From contig NZ_CP026995.1 in assembly GCF_013407185.1 (NCBI RefSeq), positions 1,900,954 through 1,964,953 on the forward strand: a DNA stretch of 64,000 nucleotides. The letters run 5' to 3'. This document shows positions 7,035 to 15,885 of the stretch, one piece after another. A program made the position numbers and the translations under genes. The notes beneath the pieces are model-generated. The model saw nothing but the letters and a program-made list of their open reading frames with translations. It was not told the origin of the DNA and made no database searches. The first letter of the stretch is position 1. Each line of letters begins with the position of its first letter. This DNA is from Nitrosopumilus ureiphilus (GTDB lineage Archaea > Thermoproteota > Nitrososphaeria > Nitrososphaerales > Nitrosopumilaceae).

Positions 7035-8299
7035 TGCTAGATCCAAAATTAATCAAAGAAAATCCACAGATTATTCAAGATATGCTCAAAGCAAGATCAG
7101 TAGAATTTGATTTAGACGGATTAATAGAAGCTGATCAAAAAAGACGTGAATTTATCATTAAAACAGATGAATTGAGAAAAAAGAAAAATCAAGTAGCACT
7201 AGAGATTCCACAGAAAAAGAAGAAAGGAGAAGACACATCATCAATTTTAGAAGAGATGAAGAATGTTTCAGCTAAACTTTCAGAATTAGAATTAGAACAA
7301 GAAAACATTGAAAAATCATATTTGAAATTAGCACTAACAATTCCAAATCTTGTTCACAAATCAGTTCCCGTAGGAGTAGATGAAAGTTCCAACATCGAAA
7401 TTAGAAGATGGGGAAATATACCAAATTTTGATTTTAAAATAAATGATCACATCGATATTTCTGAAAATTTAGACTTGGTGGATCTGGAAAGAGCCGCAAA
7501 GGTAGCAGGTGCCAGATTCTACTATCTAAAAAATGACCTTGTAAGACTAAATCAATCATTAATTCATTATGGATTGGATTTCCTTGCAAAAAAAGAATAT
7601 TCCCTAGTTCAACCACCCTACATGATTAATCGGGAATCAATGGAAGGAGCAGTAATAGCAGATGATTTTGAAGAAGTCATTTACAAAGTTGAGGAGGAGG
7701 ATCTCTACATGATTGGTACATCTGAGCATGCAATGGCTGCAATGCATTCTAAAGAAATCATCGAGGGAAAAGATTTGCCTTTAAGATATGCAGGAGTCAG
7801 TCCATGTTTTAGAAAAGAAGCAGGAGCACATGGAAGAGATCAGAAAGGAATTTTCAGAGTACACCAATTTGACAAAATTGAACAATTTGTATTTTCTAGA
7901 CCAGAAGATTCTTGGAATGAGCATGAAAAAATGATATCAGTTGCTGAAGAATTTTATCAGAGTTTGGAAATTCCGTACAGAGTAATGCTACTGTCAACTG
8001 GAGACATGGGAAAAGTTTCGGCAAAAACATACGATATTGAAGCATGGATGTCAGGACAAAATGCCTACAGAGAGATAGTATCTTGTTCAAATTGTTTGGA
8101 TTATCAGGCAAGAAGACTGAAGATAAGATTTAGAGATAAAACAAATGAAGATACTCAATACCTGCATACACTCAACAGTACTTTGATTGCCACAACTAGA
8201 ATTTTGGTAGCATTAATGGAGAATGGTCAAACAAAAGATGGACACATCAAAATTCCTCATGTTTTACAGAGTTACATGGGAAATCAGAAAGAGATCTAG
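7034..8299 (+). CDS. serS: Serine-tRNA ligase
   Basis: 421 residues of a canonical class II seryl-tRNA synthetase. An N-terminal long-helix coiled-coil arm (about 30-110, rich in Lys/Glu) grips the long variable arm of tRNA-Ser. The class II motifs follow: PPYMINRESMEG, the motif 2 region FRKEAGAHGRDQKGIFRVHQFDKIE, and the motif 3 region around STLIATTRILVALMEN. The ATG at 7034 overlaps the Pcc1 stop; a GTG one codon earlier is also possible. The gene is in the same run as rpS15 and rpS3Ae. Confidence 0.97.
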   Translation: MLDPKLIKENPQIIQDMLKARSVEFDLDGLIEADQKRREFIIKTDELRKKKNQVALEIPQKKKKGEDTSSILEEMKNVSAKLSELELEQENIEKSYLKLALTIPNLVHKSVPVGVDESSNIEIRRWGNIPNFDFKINDHIDISENLDLVDLERAAKVAGARFYYLKNDLVRLNQSLIHYGLDFLAKKEYSLVQPPYMINRESMEGAVIADDFEEVIYKVEEEDLYMIGTSEHAMAAMHSKEIIEGKDLPLRYAGVSPCFRKEAGAHGRDQKGIFRVHQFDKIEQFVFSRPEDSWNEHEKMISVAEEFYQSLEIPYRVMLLSTGDMGKVSAKTYDIEAWMSGQNAYREIVSCSNCLDYQARRLKIRFRDKTNEDTQYLHTLNSTLIATTRILVALMENGQTKDGHIKIPHVLQSYMGNQKEI

Positions 8300-8339
8300 T
8301 GACATACCCTTATATTTTGGGTTCAAAGGTCGATAATAA

Positions 8340-8951
8340 TTGGCACGTAGAAAGGGTCGAGTAAAGGACAAGTGGAGAGAGAAACGCTGGGTCACAGTTA
8401 ATGCTCCAGATTCATTTAACAATGTACCAATTGCTTATGTCCCAATAACTGATGATGAAAATGCATCAGGTAGGGTTTTAGAAGTCACACTTTACGACAT
8501 TCTAAAAGGAGATCCTTCGCAGCATCAATACAAAATCTATTTCCAAATTGACAAGGTTGATGGCGATAAGGCAACAACAATCTTCAAGAGATTCGAATAT
8601 TCAAAGGAATTTTTGCGCAGTTTAGTTAGACGTGGTTCATCAAAAATCAATTTCATCATAGATATCAAAACTAAAGACGGATACATCTTTAGAATCAAAG
8701 TAATTGCTCTAACACATAGACAACTAAATACATCCAGAAAACATGCTCTAAGATTAATTGCAAGAGATGTAATCAATAAAACAGTCCCAGAGATGACAAT
8801 TGAGCAGTTTGTTCAAGCAACTTGTTATAGTAAGATCAATTCAGATATCATGGCAGCATTCAAGAAAGTTATCAGAGTAAGACATGTTGGTCTTGAGAAA
8901 GTAAAACTCATCAGAACTGCAGATAAAGAAACAGTGTTACTTGAAGCATAA
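8340..8951 (+). CDS. rps3ae: 30S ribosomal protein S3Ae
   Basis: 203 residues of the archaeal/eukaryotic S3Ae (S1e) family, with the typical basic start (ARRKGRVKDKWREKRWVTVNAPDSF) and the core signature region (DGYIFRIKVIALTHRQLNTSRKHALR). It is a small-subunit protein absent from bacteria. Translation begins at a TTG, the only start consistent with the conserved N-terminus. A short TATA-like stretch (CTTATATTT) in the 40-base gap after serS suggests an additional promoter. Confidence 0.96.
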   Translation: MARRKGRVKDKWREKRWVTVNAPDSFNNVPIAYVPITDDENASGRVLEVTLYDILKGDPSQHQYKIYFQIDKVDGDKATTIFKRFEYSKEFLRSLVRRGSSKINFIIDIKTKDGYIFRIKVIALTHRQLNTSRKHALRLIARDVINKTVPEMTIEQFVQATCYSKINSDIMAAFKKVIRVRHVGLEKVKLIRTADKETVLLEA

Positions 8952-8977
8952 GTGACGTAAGTTATTCTTTTACAATC

Positions 8978-9406
8978 ATGATTGATAAGATTGAAGTTAC
9001 AATTGATGTAATTGTTCATGCAACAGAAGATATTTCAAAGATCTTCCAATCATTTGAGGACTTACTAGGACTAAAAAAAGAAGAGTTTACAGTTCATGAA
9101 ACTACAGGATATTTTGAAAATCCAATTATCATGTTAAATGTAAAAATTGTAAAAAAACAGGCTGGAAAGTTTATGAAGAAACTTTTAGAATTGCTCTCCA
9201 ATCAACAAATCAGCGAGTTAATTGAAGAGATTGAAGAAAGAACAGTAGATTCCAGATTCCATATGAGACTAGATAAACAAGAACTAATCAATGGAAATCT
9301 CATTATTAGAGAAAAAGACACAATAAAAATAAGAATTCACACACCAATTTACAACAAAAAAGATACTGTCAAAACATTTACAGAAATTTTTCAAATTGCC
9401 AACTAG
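8978..9406 (+). CDS. RNA-binding protein, COG1325 / predicted exosome-associated family
   Basis: A 142-residue protein with mixed alpha/beta character and no membrane segments. The pattern (VTIDVIVHATEDISKIFQSFEDLLGL, GYFENPIIMLNV, RMDKQ-like RLDKQELI) fits the archaeal COG1325 family. That family is predicted to bind RNA and sometimes annotated as an exosome subunit because of gene neighbourhood. It follows rpS3Ae by 26 bases. Biochemical function is not established for this family as far as I know. Confidence 0.75.
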   Translation: MIDKIEVTIDVIVHATEDISKIFQSFEDLLGLKKEEFTVHETTGYFENPIIMLNVKIVKKQAGKFMKKLLELLSNQQISELIEEIEERTVDSRFHMRLDKQELINGNLIIREKDTIKIRIHTPIYNKKDTVKTFTEIFQIAN

Positions 9407-9435
9407 ATTAAATAGGAATAAGAGAACAATTCAAT

Positions 9436-9508
9436 TTGGGAATGAGGAAATAACAGCCGCTCCAGTCTGAGCTAAAGCTATGAAGACGCCGCGACGAACC
9501 GACCCCAT
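9436..9508 (+). ncRNA. Probable C/D box small guide RNA
   Basis: A GC-richer island in an AT-rich gap has the layout of an archaeal C/D box sRNA. A short terminal stem is formed by TGGG (9437-9440) and CCCA. The boxes are a C-like box ATGAGGA (9442-9448), a perfect D' box CTGA (9467-9470), a C'-like box ATGAAGA (9480-9486) and a D-like box CCGA (9499-9502). C'-to-D spacing is exactly 12 bases and the D'-C' spacer is 9, as expected; C-to-D' is 18. C, C' and D each differ by one base from consensus. Such RNAs direct 2'-O-methylation with fibrillarin; the target was not identified. Confidence 0.5.
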
Positions 9509-9594
9509 TTTAATCGATCAACAATCCAGGCACATGAGATTGACACATATCATCATGGTATTATTTTAAATACGGATAGACGAACCGGATTATC

Positions 9595-11052
9595 GTGGTA
9601 GATTACGACGTTATAGTTGCAGGAGGAGGTCTTGCAGGTACAATTACAGCACAAGCAATTTCTCACTATTCAAACCAAAATGCAAAAATTTTGGTCGTTG
9701 ATAGAAATACAGAATTTTTACCAGGTCGAAAATCATTAGCTGGATGGGTATGTGGAGACGCATGCTCTAAAGAAGCAGTAGACTATATGTCAGATCGAAT
9801 CAAGGTCAAATGGACTAGACCAGAAATCGAACATGATGTAAAAGGAGTCATGGCATTTTCACCAGACAGGGAAACTGCGATTCCGTTTGATGGTGCAGGA
9901 TTCATGTTGAATCGTCAAAAGCTTCCTGAAATTCAAAATGAAAGATGCAGAAAGATGGGAATTGAATTTAAGTATGAAATAAATCTCACAGGTCTAGTTT
10001 ACGATGGCCAACAAGTAGTGGGAGTTCAAGGAGTTGATAATAAAACCAAACAGCCTTTTAAGAAAATATCAAAAATCGTAATTGATGCAACAGGTGTAAC
10101 ATCTATGCTCAGAAATGGGCTTCAAAATTCTACTAAAGTAGAAAAGAGAATCGATAGACGAGATTTGGAATCAACAGGTAGATACATCATGTATTTTGAT
10201 CAAGGACAAAAAGATCTTTCAGAATTTGATCCTAATTATTGTATTATTCATTTAGATCAAGACATTGCACCAGGAGGATATGGATGGGTATTTCCTAAAG
10301 CAGAAAACAAAGTCAATATTGGTTTAGGAGTAGAGAAATCACTCTTAGATAAAAGAAACAAGAGATTAGGTAAAAAAGATAATGTCGAGTCGTTAATGAA
10401 AGAATATCTTGCAAGAAATGTAGCTATTAAAAATCCAAGATTGTCCGAAGATCCTCAAGATATCAACAATAATTCCGGGGTTTTCCAGGTATCAGTTAGA
10501 AGACAAAATGATTGCATGGTTTCAGGCGGATATATGATGGTAGGAGATTCTGCATGGATGCCAAAACCAATTGATGCAGGAGGAATAGGACCTGCATTAA
10601 TTGCCGGAACGATTTTAGGAAATAATGTAGCTCAAGCATTACAAGCAAATGATGTTTCAGAAGCTAATCTTTGGCAATACAATCTTGATTATATCAAAGA
10701 ATATGGATACAAAACTGCAGGTCTCGAACTCTTTAGAAGACTAGTGCAACAAATGACTAATGAACAAATTAGTTATGGAATGAAACACTTTTTGGGAAAT
10801 CTTGATGTTGAAGCAATTAGTAAAGGTGAGCATCCAGATTTTACAGGATTAGGAAAAATCGGAATGATCATAAGAGGTGCAATGAACAAGACAGTTGCAG
10901 ATGGATTAAGATACACATCAAAACAAAATCAATGGTTAGTAGAGCATTACCATAATTATCCTAAAGATCCTGCAGGTTTTGATGAATGGAACAAAACATT
11001 ACATCAAAGACTTGATGAAGCATTTACAAAAGTAGAAGCATTTGGAAAATAG
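9595..11052 (+). CDS. Geranylgeranyl reductase family FAD-dependent oxidoreductase
   Basis: 485 residues. The N-terminus YDVIVAGGGLAGTITAQAIS is a Rossmann FAD-binding motif. Further conserved blocks are GWVCGDACSK, GGYGWVFPKAENKVNIGLGV and MMVGDSAWMPKPIDAGGIGPALIAG, the last being the second FAD-binding motif of this group. These enzymes saturate the geranylgeranyl chains of archaeal ether lipids; related ones act on other isoprenoids. The start is a GTG, with a TATA-like TTTTAAATAC about 27 bases upstream. The C-terminal region (about 400-485) is a helical extension. Family is sure, exact substrate inferred. Confidence 0.88.
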   Translation: MVDYDVIVAGGGLAGTITAQAISHYSNQNAKILVVDRNTEFLPGRKSLAGWVCGDACSKEAVDYMSDRIKVKWTRPEIEHDVKGVMAFSPDRETAIPFDGAGFMLNRQKLPEIQNERCRKMGIEFKYEINLTGLVYDGQQVVGVQGVDNKTKQPFKKISKIVIDATGVTSMLRNGLQNSTKVEKRIDRRDLESTGRYIMYFDQGQKDLSEFDPNYCIIHLDQDIAPGGYGWVFPKAENKVNIGLGVEKSLLDKRNKRLGKKDNVESLMKEYLARNVAIKNPRLSEDPQDINNNSGVFQVSVRRQNDCMVSGGYMMVGDSAWMPKPIDAGGIGPALIAGTILGNNVAQALQANDVSEANLWQYNLDYIKEYGYKTAGLELFRRLVQQMTNEQISYGMKHFLGNLDVEAISKGEHPDFTGLGKIGMIIRGAMNKTVADGLRYTSKQNQWLVEHYHNYPKDPAGFDEWNKTLHQRLDEAFTKVEAFGK

Positions 11053-11092
11053 ATCTAATATTAAATATTGTTTAAATCAATGAAAACGTACT

Positions 11093-11887
11093 TTGGAAGA
11101 AGTTCAATATCTTGATTGGAATAATTCAACTCAGATTCTAAACAAAGCATTTGAAGCGGGTCTTTTTGTTCTAATTATTGGACCTAAAGGTACTGGAAAA
11201 ACATCACTTGTCAGAGATTTTGCAAAAAACAATAATGGGAATCTACAATCAATCAATTTCAGCCTTAGAACTAGAGAGAGTCATCTGGTAGGCTCAAAAA
11301 CGCTTACTGATGGAACTGTGACCTTTGATGAAGGAGTTTTGATAAAATCAATGAGAGAAGGAAATATGTTATACTTGGATGAGATTAACGCGGCTGAAGC
11401 AGATGTCTTACTCAGACTTGATGAAGCATTAGATGATAGACGACAAATTGTTTTAAAAGAATCAACTGGAGAGTTAATCAAGGCAAAAGAAAATTGGTTT
11501 GTGATTGCAACAATAAATCCATTAACTCATAGTGGAACAAAAGAACTACCACCTCAAATACTAAGCAGATTCCCAGTACGAATTAGATTAGAATATCCTC
11601 CAGAAAAGATAGAATTAGAAATTGTAAAAAAACATGTTTCTGGAGAACATGAATCAGAAATTATTCAAGCAATAAAATTAGCAAACATATTAAGACAAGC
11701 AGCTGCTGTTGAAGAATTATTTTACTCACCTAGCTTGAGAGAAACCATTGCTTTTGCAAAATTATTAGATAAAGGCATGTCTGCAAAAAAAGCAGCAAAA
11801 TTTGTTTTTGGTAATGTTTACACACAATGGGGAAATATAGAATATCAGAAGGTAAGTGACATCATTACGTCGATGTTTGGTAATTAA
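11093..11887 (+). CDS. MoxR-type AAA+ ATPase
   Basis: 264 residues of a single AAA+ domain. Walker A is GPKGTGKTS (about 30-38) and Walker B is MLYLDEINAAE (about 93-103). Sensor 1 lies in IATINP and an arginine-finger region is present (QILSRFPVRIRL). The MoxR/CbbQ/CobS-like group works with a VWA-domain partner to remodel enzymes, often during metal-cofactor insertion. The next gene starts directly after the stop and encodes such a partner. Translation starts at a TTG; the in-gap ATG at 11080 is in another frame. Confidence 0.88.
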   Translation: MEEVQYLDWNNSTQILNKAFEAGLFVLIIGPKGTGKTSLVRDFAKNNNGNLQSINFSLRTRESHLVGSKTLTDGTVTFDEGVLIKSMREGNMLYLDEINAAEADVLLRLDEALDDRRQIVLKESTGELIKAKENWFVIATINPLTHSGTKELPPQILSRFPVRIRLEYPPEKIELEIVKKHVSGEHESEIIQAIKLANILRQAAAVEELFYSPSLRETIAFAKLLDKGMSAKKAAKFVFGNVYTQWGNIEYQKVSDIITSMFGN

Positions 11888-13450
11888 ATGCAAACAATTC
11901 AACTGCAAACAGAATCCATTGTAGAGATTGCCACTTTTCTTGTAAGAAGGTGGTCTGAAAAAGAAAATATGATTGTTGAAATTTCAGACAAGGTTGAAAC
12001 AAAAACAAGATTAAATGAAAATAAAGTAATCTTAACACCGCTAGAAAAAAGAATTGGAAATGATTTTCAGAAATACCGTCAATTTAGGACATCATTATGG
12101 TATGAAGCAATGAGAGTGAAATTTTGTAAAAAAATTCTCAGTAATGATCATGCATTTGGATTTATTCTCAATACATTGGAAACACAAAGAGTAGAAAGGC
12201 TAGGTAGAGAAATTTGGAAAGGAATGGATGATGAAATCATCTTTAATTATACATACATGCTTGTTGCAAGGCCACAACTACATACAGTTTATGGAAAAGC
12301 AAGGGTTGTAGAAGCATTTTATCAGTATTTCATGTTTGGTATAATTAAAGGAGAAATTCAGTCAAGCCAATTTGAACAAATTAAAAAGGCAACAGCATTT
12401 GCAAAAAAAATAGTCAATAAAGCAATAGATGAAAATTATGAAACTGAATGGCTTGAAGAAAATGTAAGTGAAATAATTAAAATTCTAGAAATTGATTCAC
12501 TTTTAACAATACCTGTGTCCTTACCTTTTATGAAAGCAGGGATGGCACTATCTGAACAAGAATTACTAAAAGTTCTAAAGATAATTTCAAAAAATAAAGA
12601 AGGTGATTTTGGTTCAATAGATCCTGCGGCTATAATGAGGGGAGAGAATGTTTATGATGAATACAAAGTATTACTAGATGAAAATAAAAAAACAGAGAAC
12701 AAAGGATTGAATCCAGAAGCAATAGGAGTTCAAGTTCCTTCTACAAAAAATGTTGATGAAACAATAATTTATGATATGAGTTTGATAAACGGATTAAAAA
12801 TGAAATTTAAAGAATGGAAAACAGGTTGGAAAGAGCAACATCTAAGAACTGGAGATGAGTTTGATGAGGAAAATTACATTGAAGGTAACGAACCATTCTT
12901 TACAGATGTAAAAAAATCTATAAAAACTAAAATTGTGATCTTGTTAGATCATTCTTCAAGTATTGCATCAGATTCCATAGAATATAAAAAAGCAACGCTT
13001 GCTCTTTGTGAAGTTTTATCTTATCTTAAAGTAAAATTTGCAGTATATGCATTTAGTACAGAAAATAGATCAGTGGTTTGTTGGTCCGTAAAACCAGATA
13101 ATGTAAAATGGAATAGCATTACTGCAAAACGATTAGCTCAGATTGTAGCCAATGGCTCTACACCACTAGCAGAAGTATACGATAAGATGTTTCCAATTTT
13201 ACAATCAAAAAGACCAGATATTTTTTTGACATTGACAGATGGAGAACCTTCAGATCCTGATGCAGTAAGAATAATGATCAAATCATTCAAAGGATTAGGC
13301 ATCAATATGGTATCTTTGGGTCTTGGCCCAAATACCGTAAGAGCAACCACCATTGCAAATAATCTAAAACATTTAGGTTATGAAAAAACTATGGCCGTAA
13401 GTAGATTAAAAGACATTCCAAGTAAGGTAATTAGCATTTTAGATGTGTGA
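11888..13450 (+). CDS. VWA-domain protein, MoxR partner
   Basis: 520 residues. The N-terminal 300 residues are helical and unrecognised. The C-terminal VWA domain has a complete metal-ion-dependent adhesion site: DHSSS (about 357), the threonine of GSTPLAEVY, and TDGEPSD. With the ATPase in the immediately preceding gene it forms a MoxR-VWA chaperone pair; the arrangement resembles CobS/CobT of cobaltochelatase and CoxD/CoxE. Its client is unknown. The stop codon lies inside the end of an IS605-type remnant, so the last one or two residues may not be original. Confidence 0.85.
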   Translation: MQTIQLQTESIVEIATFLVRRWSEKENMIVEISDKVETKTRLNENKVILTPLEKRIGNDFQKYRQFRTSLWYEAMRVKFCKKILSNDHAFGFILNTLETQRVERLGREIWKGMDDEIIFNYTYMLVARPQLHTVYGKARVVEAFYQYFMFGIIKGEIQSSQFEQIKKATAFAKKIVNKAIDENYETEWLEENVSEIIKILEIDSLLTIPVSLPFMKAGMALSEQELLKVLKIISKNKEGDFGSIDPAAIMRGENVYDEYKVLLDENKKTENKGLNPEAIGVQVPSTKNVDETIIYDMSLINGLKMKFKEWKTGWKEQHLRTGDEFDEENYIEGNEPFFTDVKKSIKTKIVILLDHSSSIASDSIEYKKATLALCEVLSYLKVKFAVYAFSTENRSVVCWSVKPDNVKWNSITAKRLAQIVANGSTPLAEVYDKMFPILQSKRPDIFLTLTDGEPSDPDAVRIMIKSFKGLGINMVSLGLGPNTVRATTIANNLKHLGYEKTMAVSRLKDIPSKVISILDV

Positions 13451-13735
13451 ACTACCACTCGCTAAAGCATCGTGGCTTCTTCCTGCTTCATCGAGCATCA
13501 AAGTTGCTTTCGCAGACGTTTGTGGTTGTGGCTCTCCCAACCCTGTGTCGGGGTCTATCTTTTCAGATTCAGGCGTTTGTATTTTGATGGTTTCCACAGT
13601 TCCTGCGATACCATATGTCATTGGTTTTCTTACACGCATATTGTATTTGAATATTTCATTGTGTTTTGTTTTGAGTTGTGGTGTGTTCGCTTTCATCCCA
13701 ACCCTAAAGGGTTTGGGTTTTCCCGCTCACATTCT
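13447..13735 (-). mobile_element. IS200/IS605-type remnant with right-end hairpin and tnpB tail
   Basis: On the minus strand, a hairpin of C/A-rich and G/T-rich arms (13697-13717) leads into an open frame of 85 codons (13439-13696). The end of that frame, DEAGRSHDALASG, looks like an archaeal TnpB C-terminus. It is followed by an imperfect hairpin (CCAC...GTGG, 13455-13475) and TAGTTCAC ending at 13447. That last hairpin plus TAGTTCAC is how many archaeal IS605 right ends finish, overlapping the omega-RNA made by tnpB elements. The RuvC part of tnpB is missing. The composition is GC-richer than the flanks. I read it as a deletion derivative or non-autonomous copy. Confidence 0.6.
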
Positions 13736-13819
13736 AAAATCAAAAATTCAATTCACACTATTTTTCTTATGAGATATTTTATATGAGATTACAAATGATG
13801 AAGATTTAGAGGGATAAAG

Positions 13820-15361
13820 ATGGATAAAAATCAAAGTAACAATATGCTATTGCAAAAATTTGAAGATGAAATATGGAATAAAATACCTCATCTAGAAGAA
13901 AATAAAATAGTAAATCCAACACCACTAGTTGATCTAACAGAAGATCTGAAAGAATGTGCTAAAAGCATTTACAAATTAGATCTTGGCGATAAAGATTTGA
14001 AAATTTATGGAAAGTTTGATTCAACATTACTTAGCGGTTCAATCAAAGTCAGAGCTGCTGCTCATATCATTCATGACGCAATTGTTTCTGGAAAATTAAA
14101 AGAAAATCAAACAGTGATTGAAGCTACTTCAGGAAACTTTGGAATAGCACTTGGACAATTATCAAAAATAGGAGTAAATGTAGTTGCACTTGTATCTAGA
14201 AAATTACAAGAAGGAGTCTTTAAAGAATTAAGAAACGAGAACATTCGAATTATGGATTTGGATATGGATATTTGTCCAGCACCAGGAATGGAGAATAAAG
14301 CAGATGAGTTAGCTGCAAAAGCAACTGCAGCAAATATTCGATCACAGTTATCAGATCTTGGATTTGATCCTGAAATTTTTGATAATAATATTCAAGAGAT
14401 AGAAACATTATTAGCTAAACAAGACGTCATAAATTTAGCAAGAGTTCTTGCAAAAATTTATGATTTATTCTGTCCAAAACAATATGACAATGAATTGAAT
14501 ATAGAAATTCATAGAACTGTGACTGCTGTAGAGATTGATCAACAATTACATGAAAATGGAGACTCGTTGAAAGATTATCAGATAGTTTGTTCATTTGGTA
14601 CTGGTGGAACTTCTGGAGGATTGAGTCAACATATGGCTGAAAAATATGATAAAAAATCAGTACATGTTGTTTTTCCTAGTCCAGGTCAAGATGTTGCAGG
14701 AATTAGAACAAAAGCCAAAGCTACAGGATTAACACTATACAAACCTGAAATCTATGCTGCAGAGCATGAAATAGATTATGAAAAGGCAAAATTCCTTTTG
14801 AAATTTTTTGTCGATAAAGGTCATGATATAGGAGAAAGTACAGCTCTTGCATTATTTTCTGTAATGCAGATGGCAAATTCAGGAAATTATAATAAATTTG
14901 TAGTAATTGTAGCTGATGGAATTGGAAAATACAAAAAGAATTTTGAACAAATATCAAAAAAGCAAATTCCAATGACAATTTCCTTAGAAGACGCATCATC
15001 AATTGCAGAAGATTATGACAGGATAATTTGGGTTCATACTCAATACACTCCTAAAGAAGAGGGCATTGAAATGATTGCAAAATCATTAGGTGTTGATAAA
15101 TCAAAAATTTCTGTTCCTAAAGCGAGGACTATTAATCAGCTATTATCAACACAACAGGTTCCAGAAGATCTAAAAAAGGAACTAAATGGAACAAAAGGAA
15201 AGTCATTGTTAGTATGTATGGCTGGAAATACGTCACTTATGACGGCACAAGTTTTGGCCAGTAAGGGAATAATTACCCAAAGTTTGACTGGAGGAATAAC
15301 AAATTTGCCTGAAGGAAGAGGCAGAAATCCCGGTGAATTCATTAAAGCAGCTACCGAATAA
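13820..15361 (+). CDS. PLP-dependent cysteine synthase-like enzyme with rhodanese-like C-terminus
   Basis: 513 residues. The first ~380 are a fold-type II PLP enzyme. Lys76 in SGSIKVRAA is the probable Schiff-base lysine, EATSGNFGIALG is the substrate loop, and FGTGGTSGG binds the PLP phosphate. This resembles O-acetylserine/cystathionine-type synthases, with an insertion around residues 150-235. The last ~60 residues (LLVCMAGNTSLMTAQVL...GITNLPEG) look like the active-site half of a rhodanese domain, with Cys466 as candidate sulfur carrier. The gene lies after the IS605 remnant and is followed by an ASCH gene four bases later. Substrate is not assigned. Confidence 0.8.
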   Translation: MDKNQSNNMLLQKFEDEIWNKIPHLEENKIVNPTPLVDLTEDLKECAKSIYKLDLGDKDLKIYGKFDSTLLSGSIKVRAAAHIIHDAIVSGKLKENQTVIEATSGNFGIALGQLSKIGVNVVALVSRKLQEGVFKELRNENIRIMDLDMDICPAPGMENKADELAAKATAANIRSQLSDLGFDPEIFDNNIQEIETLLAKQDVINLARVLAKIYDLFCPKQYDNELNIEIHRTVTAVEIDQQLHENGDSLKDYQIVCSFGTGGTSGGLSQHMAEKYDKKSVHVVFPSPGQDVAGIRTKAKATGLTLYKPEIYAAEHEIDYEKAKFLLKFFVDKGHDIGESTALALFSVMQMANSGNYNKFVVIVADGIGKYKKNFEQISKKQIPMTISLEDASSIAEDYDRIIWVHTQYTPKEEGIEMIAKSLGVDKSKISVPKARTINQLLSTQQVPEDLKKELNGTKGKSLLVCMAGNTSLMTAQVLASKGIITQSLTGGITNLPEGRGRNPGEFIKAATE

Positions 15362-15365
15362 TATC

Positions 15366-15821
15366 TTGAAATGTCTTTCAGTCTCTCAACCATTTGCTGA
15401 TTTAATAATTTCTGGAAAAAAAACTATTGAATTACGAAAATGGAATACTAATTTTCGCGGAGAATTTTTGATTCATGCACCATTGAAAATCAGAATAGAG
15501 GATTGTAAGAGACTAAAGATGAATAAGAAATTTGTCACTGGCGCAATTGTAGGAAAAGCTGAAATTTATGATGTAAAAAAGTACAGTTCAATTAAAGAAG
15601 TAAAAATAGATCAAAAATTATATTTAGCATCAAAAAATTTTCATGACAGAACTTTTGGATTTAGATTAAAAAATGCAAAATCATTGAGAATTCCAATTCC
15701 GTGGAAAGGTCAACTAGGATTTTTTGATGTAAATTTACCAAAAATAAAAATCAAAAATGCAGAGATAGTATCAGACATAATTGATGAGGAATATCGTTAC
15801 CAATGGATAGGTCATCATTAA
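15366..15821 (+). CDS. ASCH/PUA-like domain protein
   Basis: 151 residues. The start KCLSVSQPFADLIISGKKTIELRKW matches the opening of ASCH domains, a PUA-like fold thought to bind RNA or modified nucleotides; the G-K-K-T-x-E-x-R segment is the family signature. The frame is open further upstream inside the preceding gene, but the TTG at 15366 begins right at the domain and four bases after the previous stop, so it was preferred. The C-terminal 40 residues are not part of the recognisable domain. Confidence 0.8.
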   Translation: MKCLSVSQPFADLIISGKKTIELRKWNTNFRGEFLIHAPLKIRIEDCKRLKMNKKFVTGAIVGKAEIYDVKKYSSIKEVKIDQKLYLASKNFHDRTFGFRLKNAKSLRIPIPWKGQLGFFDVNLPKIKIKNAEIVSDIIDEEYRYQWIGHH

Positions 15822-15885
15822 GACTCGCAAAGATTCAAAAAAATATGACTAGTATATATAAAGGCGCTATTTAAAGTCCCTCGTT

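Noticed and set aside
13443-13786. Two plus-strand open frames (109 and 104 codons) in the IS605 remnant
   Set aside because: They are Cys/Phe/Ser-rich, without start signals, and antisense to the frame that ends like a TnpB tail; the remnant explains the open reading.
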